NCBI RefSeq assembly: GCF_014905175.1
Contig: NC_057793.1
Location: 15,346,673 to 15,410,672, forward strand
Direction: 5' to 3'
DNA length: 64,000 bases
From: Aphidius gifuensis
Taxonomy: Eukaryota > Arthropoda > Insecta > Hymenoptera > Braconidae
Positions 32,901-44,399 of this stretch are shown piece after piece. How positions within the stretch are numbered: the stretch's first letter is position 1; each line of letters starts with the position of its first letter. The translations under genes were made by a program, and so were the position numbers. The notes beneath the pieces are model-generated. The model did not search any database, had not been told where the DNA came from, and saw only the letters and a program-made list of their open reading frames with translations.

Positions 32901-33355
32901 TTACAAATAAAAAATAAAATACATACAAACTCTAAATCGTGGTCTTGCATCTAAATCATCATCATCATACATTTGAAAACCACTCAGTCTTGGAAACATA
33001 GTGCTAGCTATTAAACCTCTGAGAATAGCTTCAATATGATATTTTATCTAATAAATAAATAAATAAATTAATTAATTATTGAATTATATTTGTAAAATAT
33101 TTATAAATAAAATACTAACCAATACTAAATTTCGGCGGCGCAATACCGGTGGAATAGAACGATTCATGCGTTGTGCATATCGCCAATCCATTTCCGTTTC
33201 ACATAATCTGCGAAGACCGTCTCGATGAGGAGCCAACTTTGTTAAACAAATTTTCGAGGATTAAAAATTTACTATAATACTCATGTTTAAATTGAGAAAA
33301 TTAATATAATATTAAAAAAAATATTTACCAGAGTTTCCAACGAGTCCATATCCAT
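32901..33355 (-). CDS. Short spliced gene of unknown function
   Basis: On the minus strand three pieces join in frame. ATG 33,355 codes MDMDSLETL up to a donor CTG|GTAAAT (33,329). The next exon (about 33,227-33,121) reads LAPHRDGLRRLCETEMDW then RYAQRMNRSIPPVLRRRN up to TTG|GTTAGT. A third (33,049 down to the stop at 32,901) reads IKYHIEAILRGLIAS then MFPRLSGFQM with a short Asp run. A better donor, GAGTTT|GTATGT near 32,922, would allow further exons. Composition and splice sites look like a real gene, about 90 residues or more, but I recognise no family. The first acceptor (ACAAAG) is weak. Confidence 0.42.
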
Positions 33356-33993
33356 TTTTGATTAGCACTTTTAATTCACACAAACTAAAAAAATAAAGCA
33401 GCTTCTTACTTGAATAACAATCCGGAACAAAGTGACATAAATCATCCCGGTAAATTGTATAAAAAGACAAAAAATGCAAGATTATTAGAAAAGTAGAGAT
33501 ATCCATATTTCTTTCCGATTCAATATATAATTCTTTTATGCTATACATTTATATGTCTAATAAAAGTCAAACAATTTACATGGAGAATGAACATCGAAAC
33601 ATGATCTGTTGACGGCCGGCAGGCACGCGCGGTAATTCCAGATGCATTGTCTCAATTATACATCGAGATTTATTTTTTTTTTCATTTCTCTCTTTTATAT
33701 TTTGGATATAAAATTCATTTTTTTCCTTACTATGCATATTTTTTATTTCTCTCTTCTTCTATTTTAAATATAAAATAATTGAATGTTTTTTTTCATCTTC
33801 CTGTTCTTTGACCTTCGGACAATATTATTGCTTTCTTTTTCATTTATTATCTGCATTGTCTTAATCATGTATCGAGATTCATTTTTTACTTACTTTGCAC
33901 ATTATTATTTCTCTCTTTTTTTATTTTAATTATAAAATAACAGAATAATTTTTTCCACTTCCTTTCTTTTTTCTTCAAACAATATATAAATAT
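33356..33993. other. T-rich stretch without recognised gene
   Basis: Two diverged copies of a roughly 150-bp T-rich block (with 'atttctctctt' and 'ttttaaatataaaataa') lie near 33,660-33,810 and 33,850-33,990. Nothing coding is evident. Confidence 0.45.
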
Positions 33994-34826
33994 TGTTACG
34001 TACCAGGCTAATTAATTTATTTTAACTATGAAATAGCAAAAAGAAGAAAGAACGTTTGACAAAAAAAATAATAATATAATAAATTGACAATAATAAAATA
34101 TAATGAGCCTGATATTTAACGTATTTTATAAAAATCCTCTTGTTTTGTTATTCCCTACAGGGTAACGGGTTAGGAGGGAATGTGTAATTTTTGTAGATTC
34201 TACCTTGTTGTTGTGGATTATCCAAAATTAAATTATAGAGAGCGTGTCAATCTGGATGGTCGCCTGATGATGTTGATAATTTAGAATAATCCAATAGCTA
34301 ACACAAACTCGTAGCACAGAAAAACAACAACCCGGAAAAATGTCACAGTCAATATATTTTTAATATTAGGAACAGTCAATTTATAAACGGAAAAATAACA
34401 ATTGAAACACAAAGATTATTTAATTTAAATTCACTTTTAAAATTTTATTTATTAGAAAATTAAAAGTTCAATTGATTGTAATATTTAAGTAATGAAATAT
34501 AAAATTTAGAATTAATTTAGATATTGTCCAAACAAAAGTTGTCGCAAGAGTAGAGCTCCTTAAAAATTATTAATTAAAAATTCCCATAAATTTATAACTA
34601 AGGTAGGGATGACAAAAAGTGGTACCATAGTTGAACCAATCAGATTTAAGGGTTCCCATGGTAGTCAGCATTTAATAATTTACTTAGAGAATTATTTGTA
34701 ACGTCAACGGATGTAAAATATCGAGTAGCTAAGGTGACTTTGAACTACGGTTTGCAAAAATAATTTAAAATAAAAAATATAATATTGTGAGAAACAAGTA
34801 AAATGTTGATTTTGCTAAAATAATCA
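33994..34826 (+). repeat. Inverted repeat arm, right (partner 3,138-3,970); LTR-like
   Basis: It begins TGTTACGTACCAGG and ends ..CTAAAATAATCA. Twenty bases beyond its end the second polymerase remnant begins abruptly in mid-gene, so this arm marks a breakpoint in that polymerase. Confidence 0.7.
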
Positions 34827-34844
34827 AAAAAAATAAAAAGGAAA

Positions 34845-37800
34845 GGACATTTGTACAGATGCCTGCTGACATTGAAAAAAAAAGCTGTGCTGAATATAAA
34901 AAATAGAGATAATATCTGTTTTTTGTGGTGTATGACTGCAGCTTTACATCCTGTGACTGCAGCTTCGCACTCTGTACAAGAAAATCCTTGTCGTGTTGCA
35001 TCATATCCACATTTCAGTACAGTGTTATCATATGATGGATTAACTTTTCCAATGAAGCTGCGAGACATACCAAAATTTGAAAAACTCAACAATTTAAAAA
35101 TAAATGTTTACGCAATTGTTTCAAATAATTCAAAAAAAAGTATTATAGCTCCTATATTTTTGAGTGATAATATTTGTGACAGTCAAACGATTCATCTAAT
35201 GACAGTCGATAAAAACGAAAATAATAAAAAAAAATAAAGTTACCAATACTAATGACAGTATTTTTGATGATGAATGTTTTTCGGCTGACGACGATGATGA
35301 TGATGATGACGATGATGACAATAATATGAAAGTTGATGGAGAATATGAAAATTATTGATCAAAAATTTATCACGTCTCGTCAGTTCACAAGTCAAACAAT
35401 ATAATGGTCGTTTATATATTTGTGATAGATGTCCAAATCATTTCCCGTCAGAGCTCTATTTGGAAAAACATTTGGCTGACTGTTGTCAAATTAATCATGT
35501 ACGGATGATTATGCCAAGAGAAGATGCCAATATACTGAAATTTAAAAATCATCGGTACAAAGAACTTGTACCTTTTGTCGTTTATAATGATTTGGAGTGT
35601 ATTTTAAAACCAATTGACAATACTGACTCTGAAGAGCATATTTCACACAGTGCTGCGTACTATGTTAAATGTACCTATAATAATACATTATCATTCTACA
35701 GAATGAATCGTAGTGAAAATTGTATTGAATGGTTTATTGGGGAATTGGAAAAATTAGCTCACCAGGTCAATGATATACTTTCAAATCCAATACCAATGGA
35801 AAAATTGACTGTGCAACAGGAGCACGAATTTCAAAATGCAACAATATGTCATATATGTGAGGAGATTTTCCTAGAGCAAGACGTTAAGCGCCATGATCAC
35901 GACCATTTTCGGGGATCATATCGAGGTCCAGCTCATGCTAGATGCAATATTAACTATACATAGTCTCACAACATACCTGTAGTCATGCACAATTTATGAG
36001 GATACGACTCACATTTTTTAATACAAGAACTTTGCAAGGCATTCGATGGTCGCATACATATACTACCAATAAACGAAGAAAAATACATTTCATTCACAAA
36101 AAAAGTGGATAATACCGTTGTAAGTTTAAGATTCATTGACTCATTTAGATTTATGTCTAGTAGTATTGATAGATTATCACCTGATTTGAGCAATGATCAA
36201 AAAATTATAACACGTTGTGAATGTAATAGCGAATACTTTGATTTATTGTGTAGAAAAGGAGTATTTCCCTATGAATATATTGACTCATGGGAAAAATTAG
36301 CTGAAACATCTCTGCCACCAAAAAAAGAATTTTTCTCAAAATTGGATAATTCTAATATATCAGATGCAGATTATGAACATGCCAAAAATATTTGGGAAAA
36401 ATTTCAAATAAATACATTAGGTGAATATTCAGATTTATATTTGAAAACTGATGTGCTGTTGTTGGCTGACATTTTTGAAAATTTTCGTTTGAGCTGTTTA
36501 TTAACATTTAGTCTAGATGCACTTCATTATTTTACTGCACCAGGTCTAGCATTTAATGCGATGTTAAAATATACAGGTGTGGAACTTGAACTTTTGACAG
36601 ACCCAGCAATGCATCTTTTCATTGAGAAAGGAATTCGAGGTGGTGTTGCGCAATGTATGAATTGATACGCAAAAGCCAACAATCGGTATATGGGTGAAAA
36701 ATACAATCCAGAAGAAGAAGAATCATACATCATGTATTTTGATGTAAATAATTTATATGGTGCAGGCATGAGTCAATATTTGCCTTATGGAGGTTTCCAA
36801 TGGGAAGACAATTTAAATATTGATGTAACAAATATATCTGATGAAGCTGAAATTGGATATATCTTGGAAGTAGATTTGGATTACCCAAAATATTTACATG
36901 AATGGCATAAAGATTTGCCGTTGTGTCCAGAGCAATTCACAGCACCAATTTCAAAACAATCAAAATTAATGACAACATTATATCCAAAAAAAAATTATGT
37001 CATACATTATAGAAATTTGAAACTATATTTGGGACTTGGCATGAAGTTGAACAAAATTCATCGTATAGTGAAATTTGAACGAAGCTCATGGCTGAAAAAA
37101 TATATTGATCTTAATACTGGTATGCGTCAGCAAGCGACCACAGATTTTGGAAAAATTTTTTTCAAATTGATGAACAACAGTGTGTATGGTAAAACAATGC
37201 AAAATGTAAGAAAAGAAAAAGATGTTAAAATAGTGACAAAATGGGAAGGTCGCTATGGAGCAAGATCATTGATTGCAAAGCCGAATTTTCACAGCTGCTC
37301 AATTTATAAAGATGACATTGCAATTATTGAAATGTCAAGAGTTAAAATAATTTTCAATAAACCAATTTATTCTGAATTTACAATACTAGATCTTTCAAAA
37401 ATCTGGATGTATGATTTTTACTACAATTATATCGAAAAAAATTCAATCACAATGATGTCAAAGCACTTTATATGGATACTGATTCACTCATTTTAAATTT
37501 CAAAGTTCCTGATATTTATGAGAAAATGAAAGAAAATTTGGAAAGATCTGACACATCTGATTATCCACAAAATAATGTTTATGATCTGCCAAGAGTCAAC
37601 AAAAAAGTTATTGGTCTTCTGAAAGACAAAAATAATGGTAAAATTATGACTGAGTTTGCTGGCTTGAGAGTCAACTTATATGGTTATAAAGTCATGAACA
37701 TTGATGATGATAACATTTACAAAAAAGCCAAAGGTGTCAATTAAAAGACATAAATTTTGACAATTATATGGCGTGTCTTTTCGATCATCAGATACTAAAA

Positions 37801-37946
37801 AAAATCAACATTTAATCAGAAGTAAAGACCATCAAGTGAGAACAATTGTACAGAGTAAAATTGCACTCAGCTGGGCTGATGACAAACGAGCACTTGATCA
37901 CGATGGTGGAACAGATACTTTGCCTTGGGGTTACGACCCTGAATAA
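34845..37946 (+). pseudogene. polB: Second Polinton DNA polymerase B, decayed
   Basis: Same family as the polymerase at 16-20 kb but clearly diverged. It starts in mid-protein (VQMPADIEKK near 34,852), having lost the N-terminal region at the repeat-arm boundary. Motifs: YNDLECIL (~35,585), CHIC..DHDHFRG (~35,850-35,915), YSDLYLKTDVLLLAD (~36,425), YFDVNNLYG (~36,737), VYGKTMQNV (~37,182) and YMDTDSLI (~37,467). It ends LPWGYDPE with TAA 37,944. Breaks include a stop after the ENY-coding region (~35,357), TAG at 35,961, TGA inside the exonuclease II motif (~35,998), a stop near 36,663, a frameshift near 37,440 and a stop near 37,742. A GAT/GAC run codes poly-Asp at the same place as in the other copy. 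Confidence 0.9.
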
Positions 37947-38460
37947 TTTTTGATGAATAATTAAATAAATGTAATAAATAAATAAATAAATATCATATTA
38001 AATAAACCTCCGTTTTCTACTGTTGTATTCATTTATAATTTCCAGTAACATATATCTATATATATTTATGGTTTGTGTACATGTATACACTGGTGAGCAA
38101 GCCCGAGAATTGAGTTTGAATATTATTGTCTACATGCTTGCTGACTAGTTGATTTTCCATTCCATTTTTCAAAATATATATTGTTCTTTTCTTTTAAAAA
38201 ATTTATACTTTTTTTTAATTTTCGTTTTGTATAATTCAAAAAACGTGTTAGTCCTTTAATGATGTAATTGCATTGCACATATGGATTGAGGGAAGTTTTT
38301 ATTTTTTTCATGCATTTGTTTTCAGCATCAAGAAAGCAAGTGAAAAAAAAATATTTTCGTTGCTTTTTTATTTTACGAGATCACTTGGCGCGCGTTGCGC
38401 ACCTGTTTCTTTAATAACGATAAAAAAATAGTTTTTCGAAAATAATTATCACAATCACAC
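37947..38460. repeat. 3' flank and copy 1 of a tgagcaagcccg repeat
   Basis: AATAAA-rich 3' flank, then a segment containing 'tacactggtgagcaagcccg' (38,083) that recurs near 39,548 and 39,934. Shared blocks also include 'ttaatgatgt..ttgcattgcacatatgg'. Confidence 0.7.
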
Positions 38461-38469
38461 TCTTTCCAC

Positions 38470-38783
38470 ATGTATTACTTGCCTCATACATATTGGTTAC
38501 CCCATACGTATGACTTGCCTGATACGTATTGCTTACCTCATACGTATGACTTGCCTCATACGTATTGCTTACCCAATACGTATTACTTACGCCATACTTA
38601 TCACTTGCCTCATACGTATAACTTGCCTCATGCGTATTGCTTACCCCATACGTATTGCTTACTTCATACGTATTCGTTACCCCATATGTATTACTTGCCC
38701 CATACGTGATGCTTACCGCATACGTATCACTTGCTTTATACGTATTGCTTACCCCATACGTATGGCTTACCTCATACGTATTA
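38470..38783. repeat. Minisatellite with ~18-bp unit (catacgtat..cttacc)
   Basis: About 17 imperfect units of 'ttgcctcatacgtatgac' / 'cttaccccatacgtattg'. Two of its frames stay open (LPHTYDLPHTYC-type repeat) because the unit is a multiple of three; I see no start, splice or signal context for a real protein. Confidence 0.9.
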
Positions 38784-38839
38784 TATATATACCTATATTA
38801 ATTATCAGAAAAAAAAATAATAATTATAAGTTATAAGCT

Positions 38840-39205
38840 AAGTTATAAGTTAAGTGAATTAAAATAAGTATTTATGTTATAACTTAGCCTCAAAAAATGG
38901 CCAAAAACATAAGGCCATTTTTTAAAGCCATTTCTAAGAAGCCAAAAAAAAAATAAGGCCGTTTTTTGAGGCCATTTTTAAGAGGCCAAAAATATAAGGC
39001 CATTTTAAAGGGCCATTTTTAAGAGGCCAAAAAAAATAAGGCCATTTTTTGAGGCCATTTTTTCCATGTACGAGGTTCAGATCGTCTTTTTTTTAAACTA
39101 TATTTCACCATGTTGCCATGGTATTTACGGCAAGCTGAAATAACAGACGAACTTCCCGGCTCTGCTTATAACATAAATATTTATTTTAATTCAAGCAGAA
39201 ATCTG
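38840..39205. repeat. Foldback repeat with ggccatttttt core
   Basis: Arms near 38,850-38,890 and 39,165-39,200 are reverse complements (gaattaaaataa.tatttatgttata). The centre has at least five 'gaggccatttttaagaggcca'-type units. Confidence 0.65.
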
Positions 39206-40200
39206 TCAAATACTAAAATAACGAATCTTGATTTCAAAATATAGAAATGATGTAATTTATTGATTTACCTGACGACGAAAAAAAAAAATTTGTGTAAGAG
39301 TGACTGAGAAAGAAAATTTGTTTATTTATATTTCAATAACAACAGACAAAGGAAAAATGACAAATGACATGAGAGTGACAGAGAAAACAAAATAACCAAT
39401 CAAATATTCGGAAGATCGATGACAACTGTCCTTTTTATATAAGAATGACGCGATCTAGAGTTGATGAGAAAAGAATGCACACATATCTGTAACTCGATGA
39501 GAGCCAAGAGAGTATACTTTATCTATATTTATTGTTTGTGTACATGTGTACACTGGTGAGCAAGCCCGCCAATTAAGTTTGAATATTATTGTGTACATGC
39601 ATGCTGACTAGTTTATTTTTGACTCAAAAAAAACATAATTTATTGATTATTGATTTTTAAAAGAAAATTGTACTTTTTTAAATTTTTGTTTTGTATAAAT
39701 CTCAAAAAAACGTGCTAGTCCATTAATGATGTGAGTGCACTGCACATATGGATTGAGGGAAATTATTACTTTTTTCATGCAAGTGACAAAAAATAAAAAT
39801 ATTTTCTTTGTTTTTTCATTTTATGACGCGATCTAGAGTTGATGAGAAAAGAATGCACACATATCTGTAACTTGATGAGAGCCAAGAGAGTATACTTTAT
39901 CTATATATATATATTTATTGTTTGTATACATGTGTACACCGGTGAGCAAGCCCGAGAATTAAGTTTGAATATTATTATGTACATGCATGCTGACTCGTTA
40001 ATTTTTAACTCAAAAAAAACATAATTTATTTATTATTGATTTCAATAATTTTTACAAAAAAATTGTACTTTTTTTAATTTTTGTTTTGTACAAATCTCAA
40101 AAACGCGCTAGTCCTTTAATGATGTAAGTGCATTATACATATGGGTTGAGGAAAATTATTATTTTTCTATGCATCGTACTCAAAGTTTTAAGACAATAAA
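39206..40200. repeat. Direct repeats, tgagcaagcccg family, copies 2 and 3
   Basis: A 376-bp unit starting 'gacgcgatctagagttgatg' occurs at 39,448 and again at 39,824. Each contains 'gtgtaca..ggtgagcaagccc' and the 'catatgg.ttgaggaaa' block. The region 39,206-39,447 is unique. Confidence 0.75.
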
Positions 40201-40980
40201 ATTTATCAAAAGATATATATTTATTTTTCATGCTACATGCAAACAATAACATCCTTGAGCATGTAAGTTGATCCTTAACTTTGTCAGACATAGGTGATAT
40301 ATATTTGAAAAAAAATGAGTAGCAATTTCAATGTCTTGTATCGTAATAATATAAAGAAAGACATTGAAAGATGCTGACATGAATTAAAAAGAATAGTATG
40401 ACACGAAATTGTATATATATGACAGAAAAGAACAGGGAAGAGAGGCGGACCACAAACGACCACTAGTGTTATGACGGCGACTGAAAATCATTTACATTAT
40501 ACGACGTGAAGTCAAAGGTATCATATCTTTTGTGCCCCATTGCAAGTATTTTGTATCATTCAAACTTCACATTTTTTTTTTTTCGAAAAAATTTATATCG
40601 ACATATTGGCGTGCACTCTCTATTTTACCAATATAAAAACTTTTAGTGTATATTAATATTAAATTTGTGAAAAAATAAACCGAAAAATATATTATATTGT
40701 TCAAACTTGAAAGTGGTTATAATAATTATACTGTAATAATATTGCATATCTCCTGTGCATTATTGCAAATTTATTTTCAAAAAAAAAAAAAATTCTGACA
40801 TTAGCGTGCACTCTATCTGAATTAGTGTTTAAAATTTTTAAGCGTATATCCACATGAATTTGTGAAAAAATAAACTGAATCTATTATATTGTTCAAATTT
40901 AACAGTTAATTTTGCAAATTCGTTTTCGAAAAAATTGATATTAGTGCGCACTTTCTATCTGGACCAATAATAATAAAAAC
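40201..40980. other. AT-rich region with a diverged duplication
   Basis: Two related blocks near 40,610-40,700 and 40,790-40,890 share 'gcgtgcactct', 'tttgtgaaaaaataaac' and 'attatattgttcaaa'. No gene is evident. Confidence 0.5.
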
Positions 40981-41610
40981 CTGTCTCAACCCAGTTCATC
41001 TGCCACCGAGGACCTAAACCATTTAATAAAAAAAAATAATGAATCAATTTCGAGTGCTGTAGCATTACGCGTCCTTCTATCCAAGGATAATGAGACACTC
41101 GATGAGTCAATTCAAAAATTGTTGGATAAAGTGAAGCGGTTGCAGAACACCAAAAAAGGAAATTTACAACAGATGAGAATTTCAGATGAACAAATCGATC
41201 AGTTACAATTGAAAAATCGAAAATATCGGAGACATCAAAAATACGAAAAATTCTGCAAAAAATTAAAAACCTGTGAACCAGAAGAGAGTGGCTTGTGGTA
41301 TTGAGAAGATCATCAGTGCCCGATATGTCTACAGGAGTCAATTGAATTTCCAGCGAAACTGTCTTGCGAACATTATCTTTGCAGACAGACTTGTTTGGAA
41401 AGACTTTTAGAGTCGGACAATGTCAGATGTCCGATATATAGACACGCGATTGATTTTTATCAATTTTATGATGATAAGGATCATCAAGTAAAAAGGATTA
41501 ATCATCGGGTCAATATCGAGCACAATGATGATGCTGAGATCCCAAAAATGGATACTGATGGCAATCAACCTATCAATATTGATAGTGATAGTGATATGTT
41601 TGAAGAATAA
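40981..41610 (+). pseudogene. RING-finger (E3 ligase-like) protein, decayed
   Basis: One frame is open from about 40,981 to 41,610 except for TGA at 41,302. The first part is helical and Lys/Gln-rich (DKVKRLQNTKKGN, QIDQLQLKNRKYRRH). After the TGA it reads CPICLQESIEFPAKLS, then CEHYLC..TCLERLL and CPIYRHAID, a RING-finger layout in which the last Cys is Tyr and one spacing is a residue long. The tail, QPINIDSDSDMFEE, is a hydrophobic-then-acidic motif like a SUMO-interaction site. No clear ATG is seen at the 5' end, so earlier exons are probably missing. It lies upstream of the third polymerase fragment, the position held by the acidic SIM-like gene in the main element. Confidence 0.65.
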
Positions 41611-41911
41611 TCAGTTCTTCATTAAAAGTACGTATATTTTTTTAAAAACTAAAATATTATATTTGTAAAAAAAAAAAAAAAAAAAAAATAAACTTATGTA
41701 TTTTTTTGTTTTTATTTTTGTGTTACAGCTGTCAATCACGATGTGCTGCTAGAGGGGCCATGTTTTCGCAATTTCTAATGCTAAGAAGATGAGATGTATA
41801 TGAATTTGTTGTGGGGTAGGTATAGATTCAGACTCGGAAGAAATTAAAGATCTTTGTGCAAATAAAAATGAAGTCAACCTACGTTCTCAAAAAAAAAAAA
41901 ATACAGTAAAA
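41611..41911. other. Gap between RING remnant and polymerase fragment
   Basis: It contains a poly-A run (~41,670-41,688) and an acceptor-like 'gtgttacag' near 41,729. No ORF is recognised. Confidence 0.4.
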
Positions 41912-42290
41912 ATTATGACTTAGAAAATATATTCAGTGGGTGTAAAAAAAGAATACAATTTTTTTAATCCTATATTGAAGAAAATAGAGGAATTTAATCT
42001 TGGTATTTCTGGTTGGAGCTTGAGAAAAATTCAGAGCATTATCTTTAATGTATGCAAATATCAAACGTTGCGTGGTGGTGCTTCCACGTTTGTTGAAATG
42101 CCTGATGATATTAAAAAAAAAAAAGTAGTTTTGAATATAGAAAATAAAGATCATTTTTGTTTTTTGTGGTATGTCTCGCAGCTTCATTAGAAAAGATATA
42201 CCATCATATGATAACACTGTACTAAAATGTGGATGTGATGCCACACGATTCGTATGTATTTGTGCAGGATGCAAAGCTGCAGTTACACAT
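41912..42290 (+). pseudogene. polB: Third Polinton polymerase B fragment with inverted end
   Basis: YDLENIFS (~41,917) corresponds to the QDLENVFR segment of the first copy. After a deletion come SGWSLRKIQSI (~42,009), FVEMPDDIKKKK (~42,090) and ENKDHFCFLW (~42,140). At about 42,170 the orientation flips: 42,170-42,290 is the reverse complement of the segment that should follow (compare 34,935-35,070 of the second copy). So a small inversion or foldback event ended this copy. Confidence 0.8.
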
Positions 42291-42292
42291 CT

Positions 42293-42600
42293 AAATACGA
42301 TAAATATAAAAAATATTAGCTGAATATAGAGAAAACTCCAATAATTATGGGAAAATATCAGGGAAATATCAGTAAATATCAAGAAAAACTTACTGAATAT
42401 AATGAAAAATACGATACATAAGGAAAATATCCGTAAACATGAAGGAAAAATAACTGAATATGAAGAAAAATACGATACATAAGAGAAAATATCCGTAAAT
42501 ATAAAGGAAAATGTAGGAAAAAATAAGAAAATATCAAAGAATATAAAATCAGTGAATATAAAAAAAATTACAATAAATATAGAAACGTATCAATTAAGTT
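42293..42600. repeat. A-rich satellite, second locus
   Basis: The same gaaaaatacgata and gaaaatatccgtaaa units as at 5.5-9 kb, but only about 300 bp long here. Confidence 0.8.
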
Positions 42601-43291
42601 AAGTTCCTTAATTAATCTAAACACGATGAAATGGGAAAATATCGGGGAAACATCAGTAAACATAAAGGAAAATATAGAAAAAAATATAGCAAATTATCAT
42701 GAAAAAATCACTAAATATAATGAAAATATGATCAATATGAAAGAAAAACCACTGAATATATAAAAAAACATATGATTTCAATCATGTTACCCCCTCCTAA
42801 TATGCGATTGGAAATCTAAGAGAAATTATCAAATGAATCACGAAAAAAAATAAAAATGGAATGACAAGTTTAAAAAAAAAAAAGAAGAAAATAATACAAA
42901 ATATGTGACCTAAGATATAATAATGTGGAGAATAATCAGAATCCATTTGAGTAAAATTAAAAACAACATATAATAACCAAAAATTAATGACATAAAAATA
43001 AGAACAAAATTAATGCAACAACATCACATCATCAATAGAAAAAAAAAAAAAACATCTATAATTTTTAACCAATTTGAGAACAGATACCAATAAAATCGAA
43101 ATGGGTAAAAGAAAACAAGAAGGGGACAATCCAAAAATAAAGAAAAAACAATAAAACTGAGTGATAAAAACACAACAAAAAATACATTGATAAAAAAGAA
43201 AATTAGAAAAATAACAGATTTAAAATTAAACACAATATGGTAAGTCGAAAATTAGAAATGAATATAATTTACATAAAAAATTAAATTAAAA
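42601..43291 (+). repeat. Second copy of the unit upstream of the RPA-like remnant
   Basis: Direct repeat of 9,001-9,721 in the same order and orientation. Confidence 0.75.
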
Positions 43292-44047
43292 ATTCAATAC
43301 AGTGATACGATTCGGGCACAAATTGTAAATAACAGTGAAATAAAGGAATGGAAAGACGAACGAGGAACTAGTAAAAAATTTACGATAGATATATGTGATA
43401 AAGGTGACAAATAAAATGTATTTTTTTTTGGAGAAGCTGCAAATAAATATCATGGATTGATTGAGGTACCGTTATCAATAAAATGTATAAAACAAAAAGG
43501 AAAATTATTAACATATGATAAATTATTGAACATTCAAGTTGAACAAATTATATATGATCACTGAAGGATCAGTGTGAAAAGTTAATAAACAATACCCGTT
43601 AATAAATAATTATAAAGAAATAATACCAGTAAATGCTAATATAAAATTCGAAGACGATGAGGAAAATGAAAATATAATAAAGATTAATTACGAATTGAAA
43701 AAATACAAGAAATCATCTACCAAATAATTGATGTGCAGGTAAAATTATTTTAGCAAAAAAAAAAAGATGTGTGTTATTGTACGCACAGGAAAGTGAAACT
43801 TCTTCAGTAATTCTAATAAATAGTAATTGAAAGATCTCTCGTTGCATTAATATATTTTTGACTAGTTGTCTTTTTCGCTCTCATTCCGAGTGAACTATTA
43901 TGTTTATTCAGTCATTAACAAATATGATAGAAACTTTTAAATTTATTGATTAGTTATAATATTAAGGTTCTATGTAAATGAAATTCTAATTTAAAAACTT
44001 AACACAGAATATAATTTTATATAAATATTTATTTATTGAACCACTAG

Positions 44048-44260
44048 TCAGCTGAACACTTCCCTTTCTATTTTATGTATACATTCATTCTGTTTTATGT
44101 ATATATTCATGAAATACTGAGTTTTTTCAGTTGCTCTTTTATCTTCAGGATTTTTGTCGGGATGATATCTTTTAATATTTTCCGGATATATCAACTTTAG
44201 ATGACTTAAGCTTTCAATATTTTTGAATATTGAGTCAATTTCAGCCTCGTAATCTGACAT
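44048..44260 (-). CDS. Small J-domain-like (DnaJ/Hsp40) protein
   Basis: A 70-residue frame from a true ATG (44,260). The core IKRYHPDKNPEDKRATEKTQ then YFMNIY (~28-53) has the HPD loop flanked by basic helix II and a helix III-like segment, which in J-domains contacts Hsp70 and triggers its ATPase. The usual YxxLG of helix I is not obvious; ESLSHLKLIYPENI (~16-29) stands in its place. An acceptor-like ttatatttttcag ends at 44,270, nine bases before the ATG, and AATAAA lies about 10-20 bases after the stop, so it looks like the last exon of a compact gene. No zinc-finger or substrate domain is present. Confidence 0.6.
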   Translation of the reverse strand: MSDYEAEIDSIFKNIESLSHLKLIYPENIKRYHPDKNPEDKRATEKTQYFMNIYIKQNECIHKIEREVFS

Positions 44261-44399
44261 GTTACAGCCTGAAAAATATAAATAAAATCAATACAAATTA
44301 TAATGGAAATAAATTTAATTTTAATTTAGTAGCTATCTCTTCAATATTTGAATAAAAAAAAAGACCTGGTAAGATTTGTTGGGTCATGTGGCCAGCGTT

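Noticed and set aside
38470..38836. LPHTY-type repeat protein
   Set aside because: The 18-bp minisatellite keeps frames open; no promoter, splice or signal features.
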